DNA of 64,000 nucleotides from Holothuria scabra (taxonomy: Eukaryota; Echinodermata; Holothuroidea; Aspidochirotida; Holothuriidae). The notes under the pieces were generated by a model that had not been told where the DNA came from, ran no database searches, and was given only the letters and a program-made list of their open reading frames with translations. The stretch covers positions 13,083,450 to 13,147,449 of the forward strand of contig CM074187.1 of assembly GCA_037179385.1 (NCBI GenBank), given 5' to 3'. The translations under genes and the position numbers were made by a program. Positions 24,461 to 35,948 of the stretch are shown here, piece after piece. The stretch's first letter is position 1. Each line of letters starts with the position of its first letter.

Positions 24461-26789
24461 GTATAGAGAGACAGCGATCAAAAACAATCATATCGGAGAA
24501 ACACAAAACTTTCAAGTATGTTTTAAGTGTTAATTATAATGCGAAACGTAAGAATTGAAGCCCTGGTATAGTTGTTGATACTGACCACGGAGGATTGGGC
24601 TATACGTCGATTTAACGTCTGTTTCAGCTAATCAGGCTGCTCAAACACATGGGATCCTTGTAAGGTACGATGAAACATTACCATCCTCCCTTGAAGTTCA
24701 GAAGGAATTTCGTCGGTCAATGAAATTGCTCGAATTTATACTCATCGTAATCTTATATAGAAAGGTAGTCAAATAGTTTGTAGAATGCCCTTACCAGCTC
24801 ATTTTCCAAAGATTGATTTCTTTACATTACCATTTCATCCAACGGTAGTGGTTCATTTTGTATGGTAATTTTCTGATCATTTTATAACTTACTCATTTTT
24901 TTATTAAAGTATAAATTTTATTGCAAACGTAATCTCAAAATAAGTATTGCTTAGATTCTACTAACAAGTTAGTGGGAAATACTGTTTCCAGCGGCAGTCT
25001 GAGTGATCAAAACTTTCTGTCCGCTCCGCTCCATCAGATGGTGGCGATCCACTTAGTCTTTCGGGTAGAATTAGATATTCCATAGGCGTAAGAAGTGTGC
25101 GGCTAGTGGCGAGAGCCCCCTGGAAAAAATGAGGGGACGGAAGCATGCTTTCGTCCAACACTTCCAGGGTCAGGAAACCCCTTTTTCATTTCCCAAATCT
25201 CAAAAAAGCAAAATATCCAGAGCGCTTGGCGCGCAGCAAAATACAATATAGAATGCATCATTCCCCGCCTATAATTCAGTTTGCTAAACTTTTTCGAGCT
25301 GTGAAAATGACAAAGTCGGATATTACCATATGTGACACCGCATCATCAAAAGACTCCATCAGCTTAATTTTTTTTTAAACTGTCTTTCATAGGAGTTCCA
25401 AATTTTCTTCTATGAAGGCTCTCGATTTTAAAATATTTTGTCGAAAAAGGACAACAAATTTTGGGAAACTTTAAATGTCATCCCAGAGTCTCATTTCGTC
25501 CCCTTTATTAGATAACATTATGTAGTGACAAAGATTTAGTCGTCGTAAAATCATTCTCAGATTTGCCACCAATATATGAAGGAATTGCAGATTCTTCAGT
25601 AATCCCCTACCTCTTTAAGTTTCTTCACAGGAAACCGAGAATACCAAGCTCCCCGCTCCATACAAGCTCCATATCTACATATATTTGTTTAAAAGGGGTA
25701 AAAATTTAGGCACGATTCGTCCGCCGCAATGCGTCCCTGATACAGTGGTGTTCTCACAAAAGAAAATTCGGAAAACTTAGCTACTTCTTATAAGCCAGAG
25801 ACCAGCTGTCTGAGGGGTCGCGATTCATGCTCTTATACACACATATCAACAGAAACCTTTCCACCTTGTCAGTTTAATAGTCTGTGTAGACGGATTCTTA
25901 AGTAATTGAAGTGTCAAAGTGTTATCAGTGATCAATGTTGCAGAGCAGCTACAGCAAGGAGGGGCTCGAAAAAGTGAAAAATTCGGTGATTTGCCATTTG
26001 AAACACCAGTCAAATACAGTGCGGTTGTCCCAACTTTTCTTTCATATGATTCCGAATTCTTCCTAATAAAAGCTTCATATCTGTAATTAATCGTTTTGAA
26101 AAAGTAAATTTTTCACCGCGCTCCGAGCACCTTAACCTGCAACCCTTTATGCAGTAAGTGGTCGCTCCTAAAGCAGTCAGTGGTAAGCTTTTCCTAGCCG
26201 CTATGCAGTGCCGTTTCCCTGAAAATGTTTTTCAATAAAGGCTTTTAATTTTTAAATATTTTGTCTAAAAAAAAATTAACAAAGTTTTGGGAGCTTTTTG
26301 AATATCTTCGAAAAGCCTCATTCCGCACCCCTTAGATAACATTATGTAACATTAACGATCTTCAATTGACATGCTGTCTCAGGTATACACAAAATTGTTC
26401 CGCAACCCCCACCCCACTTTCATATTGCTTCCTACGCCACCGAAATATTCAGACAGAAAATCACGGTACGTCCCTATTGCCCGCTTTCTCTAAATTCAGC
26501 CCCTCCTCCCTTTTTGAAATGTCTGAATCCGCGCCTGGTTTACATTCACACTTTCGAGGATTGTCTGAAATGAATCCATTACCAGAGAAAACATTCAGTA
26601 GACGTTGCACCAGATAAAGGCTTTTAAATTAATATGGCAATGTAAATTTGAGTTGCAGAGAAAGCTCCTAATCGATGTTCGATATTACAAGCATTAATTT
26701 AGCAAAATTTGCGAATTCATCTTCGGACCTTTGGTTACAGTTTCAGTTTCTCCTCAGTATCTACCAAGCCACCGTACACAAAAATCGGA

Positions 26790-28121
26790 GCTATAATCAA
26801 TGAATGATAGAAGTGGAGCAAACTAAACAATCGAACAAACATTTGGGCGACTGTAAATTATCCCATACTATTATTTCGTAGCCGGATGGATAGAGTTTCA
26901 AGATGTTTCGCCTAAATGTTTAGTAAAGATATCGAAATAAATCACTTACCATCGATGTCTTGCCTACGATATGAACCAAATACTCGATTCTCCCTCAGTT
27001 CGAGATAGACAAACGTTCCAATTAAGACCATCGCAATCTTGTTAGCTTCACGTTAAGATAAGGTAAATTTTGTCTGTAATATCTCAATCACGAAAAGGCA
27101 TTTAAAACATGTCAGAGTCCTGAGGCTTTCCAAAAAAATTAAAAAGTGAGGAAAGGGAAAAAATCAGTGGAGTAAAGATGTGTTTCACCCATTTCATCAC
27201 GCCAGTTATAACACCACACTATTCTTTAACGCTCATTCGACCCGAGCTTATACCTAGCTTATCCCCATGAGAAATTTTAGCGGACACAGTGGCAACTTTG
27301 CCTTTTTTGGTACAATTAAAAAAAATGACAGTTTTACTAAATCGATGTTTACACCTGGTTCTTTTACTTTTCTTGAAGATGTAACAAACCCAACAGCGAA
27401 TTGTCCAGCTGTACGACCAGTTAATGCTTCTCGCGACGGTAATACAAAGGCGGTTGTAACATTCGATGATGTATCTTGTACCGATAACTCTAATGGAGAA
27501 ATTTCTACCTCCTGTGCCTACCAAAGTGGGGATGAATTCGGTATCGGCACGACAAATGTTCAGTGTAACTGTACAGATCCGTCTGGAAAAAAGGGTCAAT
27601 GTTCCTTTGCGGTCATCGTAAACGGTAAAGGGAATACCAATTTTGAAATTTCCACATAATTTTTTGTCACGTATTAGGTCGAATTATATATATTAGATTG
27701 ACTTGATTTTCCTTTTTTTCATTTAACATCGTGTATCTCTTTCTAGGTCAGTGTGTTCTTCAGTAATTATTCGGTGTTCCTTTGATTAAAAGTGTCATGT
27801 CAAATTAATCACAAAATTTTACGTCCTTCTTTCTTTCTCAACACTGAGGAAGAATGCAACAATGAATCACCAACGTATTTCACAAGGCCAAAGAGTTTGC
27901 ATTGATCCTATCGAGGATTATCTGAAGCAAGACCACCTACCAGAGATAAGATAAAGTATAGGCTGCACCACAGTTAACGTTTTAACGTAATTAAACAAGT
28001 GTAAAGTCGAGTTACAAAGAAATCTTCGAAGCAGTAATGTAGCAGAAAACGACAACACATCTTCGGACGTTTCGTTACAGATTCTTTGTTTTCTCCCAAA
28101 CCACCGTACACATCAATTGCA
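26790..28121 (+). repeat. Array 1 unit 13 (diverged, 1.33 kb)
   Basis: Begins with GCTATAATCAATGAATG, the degenerate unit start, and ends at GCTCTCATCAATATACG of unit 14. The intron is alignable to the other units by eye only in blocks. It contains the HYR exon and no other supported gene. Confidence 0.85.
27379..27624 (+). CDS. HYR domain exon 13
   Basis: The exon is intact at 246 bp with acceptor CTTTTACTTTTCTTGAAG and donor AACG/GTAAAG, phase 1-1. It begins Val-Thr-Asn-Pro-Thr-Ala-Asn-Cys-Pro, has C-A-Y-Q-S-G-D in the loop, and ends with S-G-K-K-G-Q-C-S-F-A-V. All six cysteines remain. The G-Q-C-S-F ending matches array 2 exons A and links the two arrays. Confidence 0.87.
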
Positions 28122-28145
28122 GCTCTCATCAATATACGCTTTAAG

Positions 28146-28659
28146 CAGGCTTCCTCAAATAGCGGCGCCCGCGCCACTTGTGGGGTGCGACGTTGTTTGA
28201 AGTGGAGTAAAAAATTACTGGGAGAGTAGGGAAAATTTAACTTTTTCATAACCTTTTTGACAAGAGTTATTCTCTCTCAAATTTAGGTACTGTAACTACA
28301 TCTATTACTTCCTACAGACTGACGTCACATACCGAAAAGGATATTACAACGCCCTATTTGTTCTCACATGAAAGTAAAATCACCGTCACTGCTTACATTT
28401 GTTAGGGTCAGTGCTTTTTCGATTCACCGTTACCGGTGAATCGGAATAATTGTAGAGTTTGTGAAAAATTTTGGCTGGGAAAATTGATCAAATTTTGCAC
28501 CATTTTGCTTGTGAGCCCCTTCTGAAAGGCAAAAATTTTCGTAAGGGCAGTGGGACACCCCCTCCCCTTACCCCTTCCCCAGGTAGGTGATCAGTGCCAT
28601 ATTATATCAGTAACATTTAACGATGTGGTGCTTCAGAAAATCAAATTGAGGAAGCCTTG
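28146..28659. mobile_element. Short hAT-like nonautonomous element
   Basis: The left terminus CAGGCTTCCTCAA is inverted at the right as TTGAGGAAGCCTTG. Flanks CTTTAAG (28139-28145) and CTTAAAG (28660-28666) look like a target duplication with one mismatch. The terminus followed by GGCGCCCGCGCCACTTGTGG is typical of hAT ends. 514 bp, no ORF of interest. Confidence 0.75.
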
Positions 28660-29117
28660 CTTAAAGTGAAGCGAGCTAAGTAAGGGGAACGGTTGGACCA
28701 CTGTTAATTATCTCATACGTTTTTTTCGTAGCGACGTATATAGAATTTTCTTCTAAATGTTTAGTAAGGATACAAAAGTAAATCGCCTGCTATCGATGCC
28801 TTATGCTCGGTGCCAGTTAAATACTCCATTATCCCTCAGTTAGGGATAGACGAGCATTCTTAAAGAGACCATCGAAACCATATGATCCTCACCTCAATTT
28901 GGGTAAATTGTTTATAATTTATGCATTAAGGAAGCACATTTTGAACTTGACAAATTTCAAGGCATGACCAAAGTTTAAAATTGCCAAAAAAAAGGAAAAA
29001 ATTAGTGCAGCAGAGAAGGGTTTCACCCATTTTATCACGCCAGTTTTTACACCATACTACTGTAACACTCTCATTCGATCCAGGCTTACCTACCTTAACC
29101 CCATTATAAATTCTAGC

Positions 29118-29212
29118 GGATGAATTTGGCATAGGCATCAAATGTTTAGTGTGACTGTGCAGATCCGTCTGGAAACACTTGTTAATATTTTTTTAAGATG
29201 TCATTGTAAACG
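29118..29212 (+). pseudogene. Relict HYR exon of unit 14
   Basis: Only the last 95 bp of a HYR exon remain, starting at the equivalent of G-D-E-F-G-I-G and ending at the donor AACG/GTAAAG. The upstream intron motif TTCTAGCGGA joins directly to the coding part, which suggests a deletion at a short GGA microhomology. A small indel shifts the frame and a TGA follows, so it cannot encode the domain. Confidence 0.85.
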
Positions 29213-29295
29213 GTAAAGGGAATAACAATTTTGAAATTTCCACATAATTGTTTGTCACATGTGTATGTAGGTCGGATTATATGAATTAGATTGAC

Positions 29296-29941
29296 TCTCC
29301 AAAACTCCGTGGTTTGGGAGTTTACTAGCGACGAACTTACCTGTCTGCTGACAAACTATTGCACTAAATCTACCCTGCGCATGGCCAAACTGTTACAATT
29401 TTACGTTCTCTCCCCCCCCCCCCTCATTCCTTGGTATCCCCAGTATTGTCGAACACTGCTCTCTTTCTTCGAAACATAACAAACAACACTTTCAGTCCTA
29501 CAAAATAAAAATCCTGTCCTGAGAACAAGAAGCCGGGCCGTTGCAATAACTGCTAAAGACAATGTACTGGAAAAGATACTGAACTTGTACCAACCTTGGC
29601 CTTGGTGAAGTTGGAGAAGCCAGCGACATACCGCATCAGGTACCAATCACACTGTGCAGATACATTTTCCAGGTGGGAAGAGAAACTTCACAATCTGGTT
29701 AACTTTGTGCAATGGTCCGGCCTCAGATGCTTAGTCCCAAAACATACCTTAGGCTTCAAATTCATACTAGACTATCAGGATCACAGCAGTCTCCATGTAG
29801 AACCAATGAGCCCCATTATTTCTTCCAGCGCCACCCCTCGGGTCAATATACGGTAGTCCTTGTGGGGTGGGTTAATGGGTATGCAGACAGGTAACTTCGT
29901 CGCTCGCAAACTCCCAAAACAACGGAGTTTTGGAGAGTTCA
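29296..29941. repeat. Inverted duplication at the end of the DIRS-like element
   Basis: The sequence at 29291-29350 (CTCTCCAAAACTCCG... CTTACCTGTCTGC) recurs inverted at 29880-29941. In both arms it decodes to the same recombinase peptide fragment. The 530 bp between the arms holds no recognised domain, and a C-run lies at 29412-29423. Confidence 0.75.
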
Positions 29942-30500
29942 CAGCGCTCCTCAACAAACTCCAGGTCAGGTATGAGACGAACTCCATGGGGTCAAATTGA
30001 ATATGTCCAGTCTTAACTGTAAGAGCTTGTAGGCAACTTCGTCTTCTGGCTGTAGCGGCAGACATCAGAAAAAGAGCTTTGTGCGTTAAGTCCGCGAGGC
30101 TTGAGTTGTAAATAGGCTCGTAAGAAGGGGATGCTAATTTGGTAAGAACCTCATACTCCATGAAGGGCATAAGTGACGTTTCGGAGGGTGCACGTTTCCC
30201 ATGCCCCTAACCAGATGTAAAATGGATTCATTGGAGCCTACGGTAGGACCATCATCAAATCCTTTGTGAATTGCTGCAATAGCAGAAAGGTAATTCTTAA
30301 TGGTGGATACCCGTCTGCCTTCCTCAAAGATTGCTGTGAGAAAGGAAGTAACGCAATATACTTGAAAGGGATCTGTTGGCGATCAAGACACCACTTGTAG
30401 AATCTGGCAACTCTGGAATTATAAGTTCTTATTGTTGTGGACCGTCTGGACCTGGCTGCCAAGGGTGCAGCTTCTTGTGAAAGTTCTTTAGATCTGAGGG
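29781..30500 (-). pseudogene. Broken tyrosine recombinase of the DIRS-like element
   Basis: The upstream part (about 30500-30240, in the 448-residue frame starting at 31584) has T-I-R-T-Y-N-S-R-V-A-R-F-Y-K-W-C, the N-terminal core-binding segment of tyrosine recombinases. The downstream part (30170-29781) has D-L-T-H-K-A-L-F-L-M-S-A-A-T-A-R-R-R-S, the helix that precedes the first catalytic Arg region. The frames do not join and no complete R..H-x-x-R..Y set can be seen, so it is inactive. Confidence 0.7.
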
Positions 30501-30999
30501 AAGACTGGAAAGCTTCCCAGCAGCTAGGTGGAGGTGAAGGAGGCCTGGGTGCAGTATGTGACCCCGGTTCTGTGAGATCAGACTCTGCCCCCGGGGAAGC
30601 AAGAGGAGAAAGTCTAATAGAAGTTGTACTAGAATTGGGAACCAATTTCTCCGCGGCCAGTATGGGGCAATTACTATTGGAAGGACCCTTGTACTGGATG
30701 ACCTGATCTTGATCAGTACCTTGTGAATCAGGGGAAATGGTCGGAAAGCATAAGCGTCCAGTACATCCCATGAAATGGAGAGAGCCACTATCTTCCAACC
30801 TTGAAGTAGAACGTCCTGGCTCAAATATGGGAGCTTGTGATTGTCCTGGGAGGCAAACAGATCCACAATGGGCCCTCCGAAGATCAGGAAGAGGTGGCCA
30901 CTCTAATTGGATGAGAGGGACCACTCGTTGTTTTCCGGTATCCTCCTGGACAGCCCCTCTGCTAGAATTTTGCTCTTCCCTGATATATGAGAAGCTCTG

Positions 31000-31510
31000 A
31001 GGGTTGTGTAATGATTCTGGCACCACAGCAGGTGGTCCCACGATGCTATGCAAAGGGATGAGGCGTGAGTCCCCCCGGAGGTTGATGTATGACACCGTTG
31101 TGGTGTTGTGCGAGAAAACTGTTACCAGGTGGTTTCGAAGATGAGGCTTGAATTTCAAAAGAGATTTGAACACCGCTAGCAGTGCCAGCTCGTTTATGTG
31201 TTTTCTCTTTTCCAGGGGGACCACAGTCCTGCTGCTGTTCGGTCCTTCCACCAGGCTCCCCAGTCCGATAGGAAGGCATCTGTCGTGTAAGAGGTTTGTA
31301 GTCTGGTGTTTCGAAACTGCGTTCCGTTGGTCCAGTTGGCTGTATTTGACCACAATGTCAGGTGTGGCTTGATTTTGTCTGCGAGAGGAACTTGCACTTG
31401 TAGGTTCCTCTGTGCTGGACCGAAGAAGCTCAGTAGGTGCAATGGGAGGGGACTCGTCCTGAGTCTGCACATTTTTACCACGTCTACGAGGCTTGCCATG
31501 AGGCCCAAGG
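31000..31510 (-). pseudogene. Broken RNase H domain of the DIRS-like element
   Basis: One frame reads T-T-D-A-F-L-S-D-W-G-A-W-W, matching the T-D-A-S-x-x-G-W-G start of DIRS RNase H. A second frame carries H-I-N-E-L-A-L-L-A-V, then N-T-T-T-V-S-Y-I-N, matching the later E and D motifs. A frameshift lies between them near 31200. It follows the reverse transcriptase, as expected. Confidence 0.7.
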
Positions 31511-31758
31511 CCCTGGGCCAGACTAAAGCAGGTGAGGTCTTGGCTGAAAGACTTAAGTCGAAAAACCTTCCTAAGACATGTCACCCGCTCACGGATGGGA
31601 AGGAAAGTCCCTGTACTGTGTCTAGCGATGCTCCTAGATCTTGAATTCTCCTTGTTGGGGATAAGGAAGACTTTCTAAAATTTATCACCCAGCTCTAGAT
31701 GTTGTAGGAGGTCTATAACAGTTTTGTTGCTGTGCCGCATAGCCTCCGGGAATCGCCG

Positions 31759-32760
31759 CTAATTAGCCAATCGTCCAGGTAAGCGAAAAGAACCACCCCT
31801 TTCTCTGAGTTCTACTACCATGACACTTGCTACCCTCGTAAACATTCGAGGGGCCGTTGACAGCCCAAAGGCGAGTGCTGTGAAATAGAATGCCTCCCCC
31901 TTGTAACTGAAGGAGAGGAAGCGTTGGTCTGCGACAGCCACTGGTTTAAGTAGATAAGCATCTTTGGGGTCTATGCTTAAAGGCATATTCTGGAGACAAA
32001 ATTCAGTAACTTTAAAATATGCAAAAAAAATCTTTCTCTTTCAGGAGGTGAAAACTGTCTCTTAAAAGCATATAGCATATAGCATTCAGAAGATATAGAT
32101 TTTTAAAGTAATGCAATTTTTCTTGAGATTTGATGCATCATGAGTAATCTGTGATGTAATCGTGTCACATTAATTTGACATTGCATTCAATTTATTTATA
32201 AATGTTAATTCTGCAACAGGCAATATTAAGCAAAATTGTTGGATGTACAGTACTCTACACATGGTGAAGGGTAACGCTAGATCTATAGGAAAAGATATTC
32301 AAACATTCCAACAGTATCGAATTTCAAGGAAAAACAGGACGTTCAATAATAAAGAAAAACAAAAGGAATTCGAGGCAATGTGCCCACATTACATAACTTC
32401 CAGATGCTTTGTTGAGAAGCAGAGTTATTCTTGGCAAAAATACATAATCTTTAAATGAGATATCTTGAGTTAGTAAAATGGTACTGAGACAGGGTTTGAA
32501 GGACATGGTGTAGAATATTTTTCCTTTTGACAACACCCAGGTGAAAGGCCACCAGAATATGTCTTTAATGCCCAAGTCCCCATGCCCAGAGAGGGAGTAC
32601 GAGAGACAGGGTTTCCATTCGGAACCTTTTTGGTTTTATGAATGCTTTGTTAAGTGGCTTGATGTTTAGGATCGGTCTCCACTGACCATCTCTCTTTGGG
32701 GTCAGGAAAAAGGATTACTGCAAAAGAGGGCCCTCCTCTCCAGCTATCCATCAGACGGCC
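31759..32760 (-). pseudogene. Broken reverse transcriptase of the DIRS-like element, interrupted by a MITE
   Basis: The first part (about 32740-32570) has F-L-T-P-K-R-D-G-Q-W-R-P-I-L and L-N-K-A-F-I, the palm entry motifs. After the MITE (31977-32568) the second part (31986-31759) has S-I-D-P-K-D-A-Y-L, then F-T-A-L-A-F-G-L-S-T-A-P. The usual first is S-I-D-L-K-D-A-Y and the usual second A-L-P-F-G-L. Stops occur before the catalytic Y-L-D-D would complete, so it is dead. Confidence 0.75.
31977..32568 (-). mobile_element. TTAA-bounded MITE, copy 1 (complete)
   Basis: Ends are TTAAAGGCATATTCTGG at 31977-31993 and the inverted CCAGAATATGTCTTTAA at 32552-32568, each starting with TTAA. TTAA target sites and short inverted ends suggest a piggyBac-related nonautonomous element of about 590 bp. 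Two further copies are at 57055 and 58420. Its small ORFs on both strands show no recognised domain. It sits inside the reverse transcriptase, so it inserted after the DIRS-like element. Confidence 0.85.
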
Positions 32761-33269
32761 TTTTTGTCTTTGGGGGCAAGTAATTCCGTCTCAAAAGCTT
32801 GGTGTTGGCCCGGATCCTTCGGAACAAGGGTGGATCTGAAATGCTGTACTCTTGGTGGTGGGCTTGAGAATTCGGTGTGGTACCCTGATTGTACCACATT
32901 TAAAACCCAAGGATCCGGATCAATGTCCCCCACCGACAAGCTTATCTTTGGAGCCTACCCCATCCCCACCGGAGTGGATGCGGTGAGGGGGCAACCAGTA
33001 GGTCTTAGGGTCAAAAGTCTGCCTCACTTGATCCCCCCCCCATAAGCCTAATTACCCCTTCTTGCTTGTGAGGCTTTTAAGTGCCCTGAAATCGTCTCGA
33101 CAGTCCTCCATGACTTGTAGGGGTAAGAAGGCTTGCTATGTGGTTGGTCTCTACCCCTATGAGGTTTCACGTTTGAGGACGGGAAACTCGACCTCCGATT
33201 GTGGCTCTGGGACTGTCTCTGCTGGTTAGTACGGGGGATACGGAAGCCGCTCTTGAGTACTGCTTCATG

Positions 33270-34660
33270 TCGTTAAACCTCCAGCTCCGGTTTAGTCTGG
33301 AATTCACCTGCAAACAGGCCTTCGCACTGAAGAGGCAGGTTTAAGAGTGGGTTCTTTGTGTCACTACAAGGCCATTTCACAGTGGATAGTACATTCTTAC
33401 GGCGTGCCCTGACAGTTCTAATGAAGGTTCTGCCTAGCTGGGAAAAGGACAGGCGTGCCAAAGGTCCCAGCAGTAAAAGTAATTGTCCTACCTCTGCAGT
33501 GTCTCATCCTCTGGCAATTGTTGCTGAGCCCTCGTCAGAATTTCCACAATGAGCATGGCAACTGAGGAAAATTTCATTCCTGCCCTTCATGCCTGATCTA
33601 TGTCAAAAAGGGACTCTTCCAGTTTCTTTCTGGCCTCATCTCGAAAAAACCAGAGGATAGACCTTGATCTGCCCTTGCTTTTTCCTAAGCCTTCTGTGGC
33701 ACAGACGGGGTCCTGGACAAGGATTCCCACCTGGCATTGTCTACCCGTATGACCTTGTCCTCTGCAGATGGAAAGGCTGTCCATCGTTTTCGACTAGCCA
33801 AATTATGAAATAAGTCGTGTCATAAAGCATTCACGTGCATCAGGGGTCCTTTAACTCCAGGTGGCGCTTGAAAATTGCAACTGCACGTGAGACATTTTCA
33901 CTGTTTAAAATAGCTCCACCTGCTAGTGACACCTCCTCGTAAGAGTTTTCTTCAACTTTATCCATGGGGGATAGGAATAGCTATAACTATCACCGTCTAG
34001 TTCAAACCCAGTAAGTGAGACCCTAGAGTCCAATGCATCTGGGTCCAGTGAGGCTGAGCCTAAGTTTGACTCAGTGGTAGGCACAGGGTGGCTACCCACA
34101 AAGCAAGGAACTTCAGTGTTTTAAGACTGGGCTGGCTGTAGTAAAGGGCCCAACATAGAGGAAGTCTCTGCTAGTAACCAAGCTCCATCCTCCTCACGTT
34201 CTCTTGCCCGGTCAATCTTTCGAGGGGTATGTGGGGACCTCGAGCGCCGAGCCCCATGATTGCTTGTGGGTGATCTCTCTCTCTCTCTCTGGGAATCTGA
34301 TTCATCGGAGGAAATGTCCGACAGAGGTTCTGCACTAGTAGTTTGAGACTGTTCAGTGGTTGGATTGCGTGTCAATACTGTAGAGGGACTCTGCGAGGTG
34401 GAAGCTGCATTAGATCTCCTCGAGGATCTAGATGGGCCTGCTGTGTTTCTCCCGCTGTTATTGTTGCTTTGACCCTTAGGGCTAGCCTCCTACTCTTCGA
34501 GGCTTCCACCCGTGGTTTGGAGACGAAGAACACCAACTTGCCTGGCAGGCTCCTTAGGATTAACAGTTCCCCCATTTTTGGCGTCAATTGAACCATCCTC
34601 CTGTATTCATAAATAAATTTCCTGCCACTCATCAGGTGTGAAGTCGATGAAACGTCCACA
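33270..34660 (-). pseudogene. Possible gag-like region of the DIRS-like element
   Basis: Several short overlapping - strand ORFs (34659-34372, 34375-34121, 33784-33587, 33461-33273) lie where gag is expected, upstream of the reverse transcriptase. One carries a Ser/Arg/Glu-rich run (S-Q-R-E-R-E-R-S-P) encoded by a CT repeat at 34272-34290. I do not recognise a domain. Assignment rests on position. Confidence 0.4.
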
Positions 34661-34680
34661 TGGCTTAGACCGAGAAATAT

Positions 34681-34983
34681 GGCACGCCAAAAGGCTCACC
34701 GCATATGATGTACTAAAATTATACGTTCATGTACCAACAATATACGATGGTGAACTAACTTCATACGATCATGAAGTAAATTTACACCATCATATACTAA
34801 AACCATAAGTTCATCATGTTAAATGTTACGATGTACATGTAAAAACACACGTTGTACATCTAAAAACACATGTTGTACATGTAAAAATGTATGATCATCA
34901 TGTTATAATTGCCCCTTCCGCATGCCATTCTGAGTGAGCCTTTCGGCGTACCAGAAGTCCGCCGAAAGGCTCACTGACATGCG
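34681..34983. repeat. Foldback repeat with a third direct arm
   Basis: GGCACGCCAAAAGGCTCAC at 34681-34699 is inverted at about 34934-34952 (GTGAGCCTTTCGGCGTACC). A third partial copy, GCCGAAAGGCTCACTGACAT, is at 34961-34980 in direct orientation. Between the arms are loosely repeated ATGTAC/GTACAT words. Confidence 0.7.
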
Positions 34984-35055
34984 ATTAACATCTTAACTCA
35001 TGTGATGTAGTAAAAGTACACGTTCATGTACTAACTGCTTAAGATTATATACACT

Positions 35056-35181
35056 GAATGCTTACGTTGATGTACTGATTTCATACGTTCATGTACTGAT
35101 TCCATACGTAAATGTACTGATTGCATATGTTCATGTACTGAATTCATACGATCATGTGCTAAATGTAAACGTTCATGTACC
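35056..35181 (+). repeat. Minisatellite: six copies of a 21-bp unit
   Basis: Six consecutive 21-bp units start at 35056 and share the form GAnTnCATACGTTCATGTACT, with 2-6 differences each. Looser copies of the same word occur in 34700-35050. Confidence 0.85.
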
Positions 35182-35871
35182 GAAGGGACCCATGTGGTAT
35201 CGAATGGTTATAGGCCCCCGTCAAAACTAAGGGCCCAAAGAATTAATGTTGAAGCTACGACCTGTGGAAGTTTTGATCCGTTGGAAATTTCGATGGTACA
35301 TTGCATAAAATCCACTAAAGAGAATAATTTTTTCTCATTTCCGTGTCATAAGATGGCTCAGGGGTCTAACAGCAAATTATTAAGGGGGCCCAACTACTCA
35401 AAATACCACAGCAACTTGAGCTCAGACCTACTGAGCCAAGGTGAAAAGAGTAAACTCAGTTACTGTACTAAAAACGGTCACTAGTTATGCCTAAACTGGC
35501 AGAGCTGTAAGGTGGCTGTAGTAATAGGAACCCAGGCTAGGTGAAACCAAGGCAGGGTAAGAACCCCCACTGAAAAGAACTACAAATTGAGTAAAGAGGA
35601 GGTACAATAGCTACAACCTCAAAAGGAATGAGTGACTCAAAGCAGAAAACTTTAAAGTATGCCTAGGCTAAGCTAAAACAAGAATGGCGTATTGGGCCTA
35701 GCAGTAGTACAAAGGAGAGAAGACGTCCAAAAATGGGAAGGCAAGAGGGCCCACAAAGCTTAAGAGGGCAAGGGGGTTCGCAAAGCCCCGGCAAAAAAGC
35801 CTCTAGGACACGGGACTGATGGGGAGCTAGGCAGGAGGCCAAAAATCGCAGCCAAAAGTAAATAAAACAAA

Positions 35872-35948
35872 CCTCTTTCCCCCTTTCAATGTTGTTTTAC
35901 TCAGGATTGGTCAGTTTTCCCAACCAATATTGAAGTGGGGGAAAGAGG
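35872..35948. repeat. Hairpin with about 19-bp stem and 38-nt loop
   Basis: CCTCTTTCCCCCTTTCAAT at 35872-35890 pairs with ATTGAAGTGGGGGAAAGAGG at 35929-35948, with one bulge. It lies in the non-coding right part of the insertion. The surrounding 35182-36440 shows no gene that I can support. Confidence 0.7.

Larger units (their letters stand above)
21766..26537. mobile_element. Composite insertion in unit 12, GCGGATYCA termini
   Basis: The left edge reads CTGTGCGGATCCACG and the right edge reads CTGAATCCGCGCCTG, so a GCGGATYCA core is inverted at both ends. Edges are set by loss and return of array sequence. No clear target duplication is visible. A hAT-like element (22189-24460) is nested in it. 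The part 24990-25830 resembles, in reverse, motifs of the insertion in unit 10 (a GGCGCTCCGC-type motif near 25024 and CTGTCTGAGGGGTCGCGA at about 25810). No transposase recognised. The stretches 22775-24190 and 24470-26520 hold no gene that I can support. Confidence 0.6.
21004..26789 (+). repeat. Array 1 unit 12, split by a 4.8-kb insertion
   Basis: The unit begins with GCTATATTCAATAAA. The upstream intron lacks about 300 bp present in other units, because the sequence jumps from the ACCAAATACTCG region straight to the acceptor tract. Array sequence resumes after 26537 (TTTACATTCACACTTTCGAGG). Outside the exon and the insertion I see no gene. Confidence 0.85.
28122..29295 (+). repeat. Array 1 unit 14, damaged: one transposon and a truncated exon
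   Basis: Starts at GCTCTCATCAATATACG. It contains a hAT-like element (28146-28659) and a relict exon (29118-29212), and it is cut on the right by the DIRS-like insertion. A perfect 10-bp stem with 4-nt loop (CGATTCACCG at 28420-28429, inverse at 28434-28443) lies inside the transposon. Confidence 0.8.

Noticed and set aside
30437..31644. + strand ORFs of 74-112 residues across the DIRS-like element
   Set aside because: They are antisense shadows of the recombinase and RNase H frames on the - strand.
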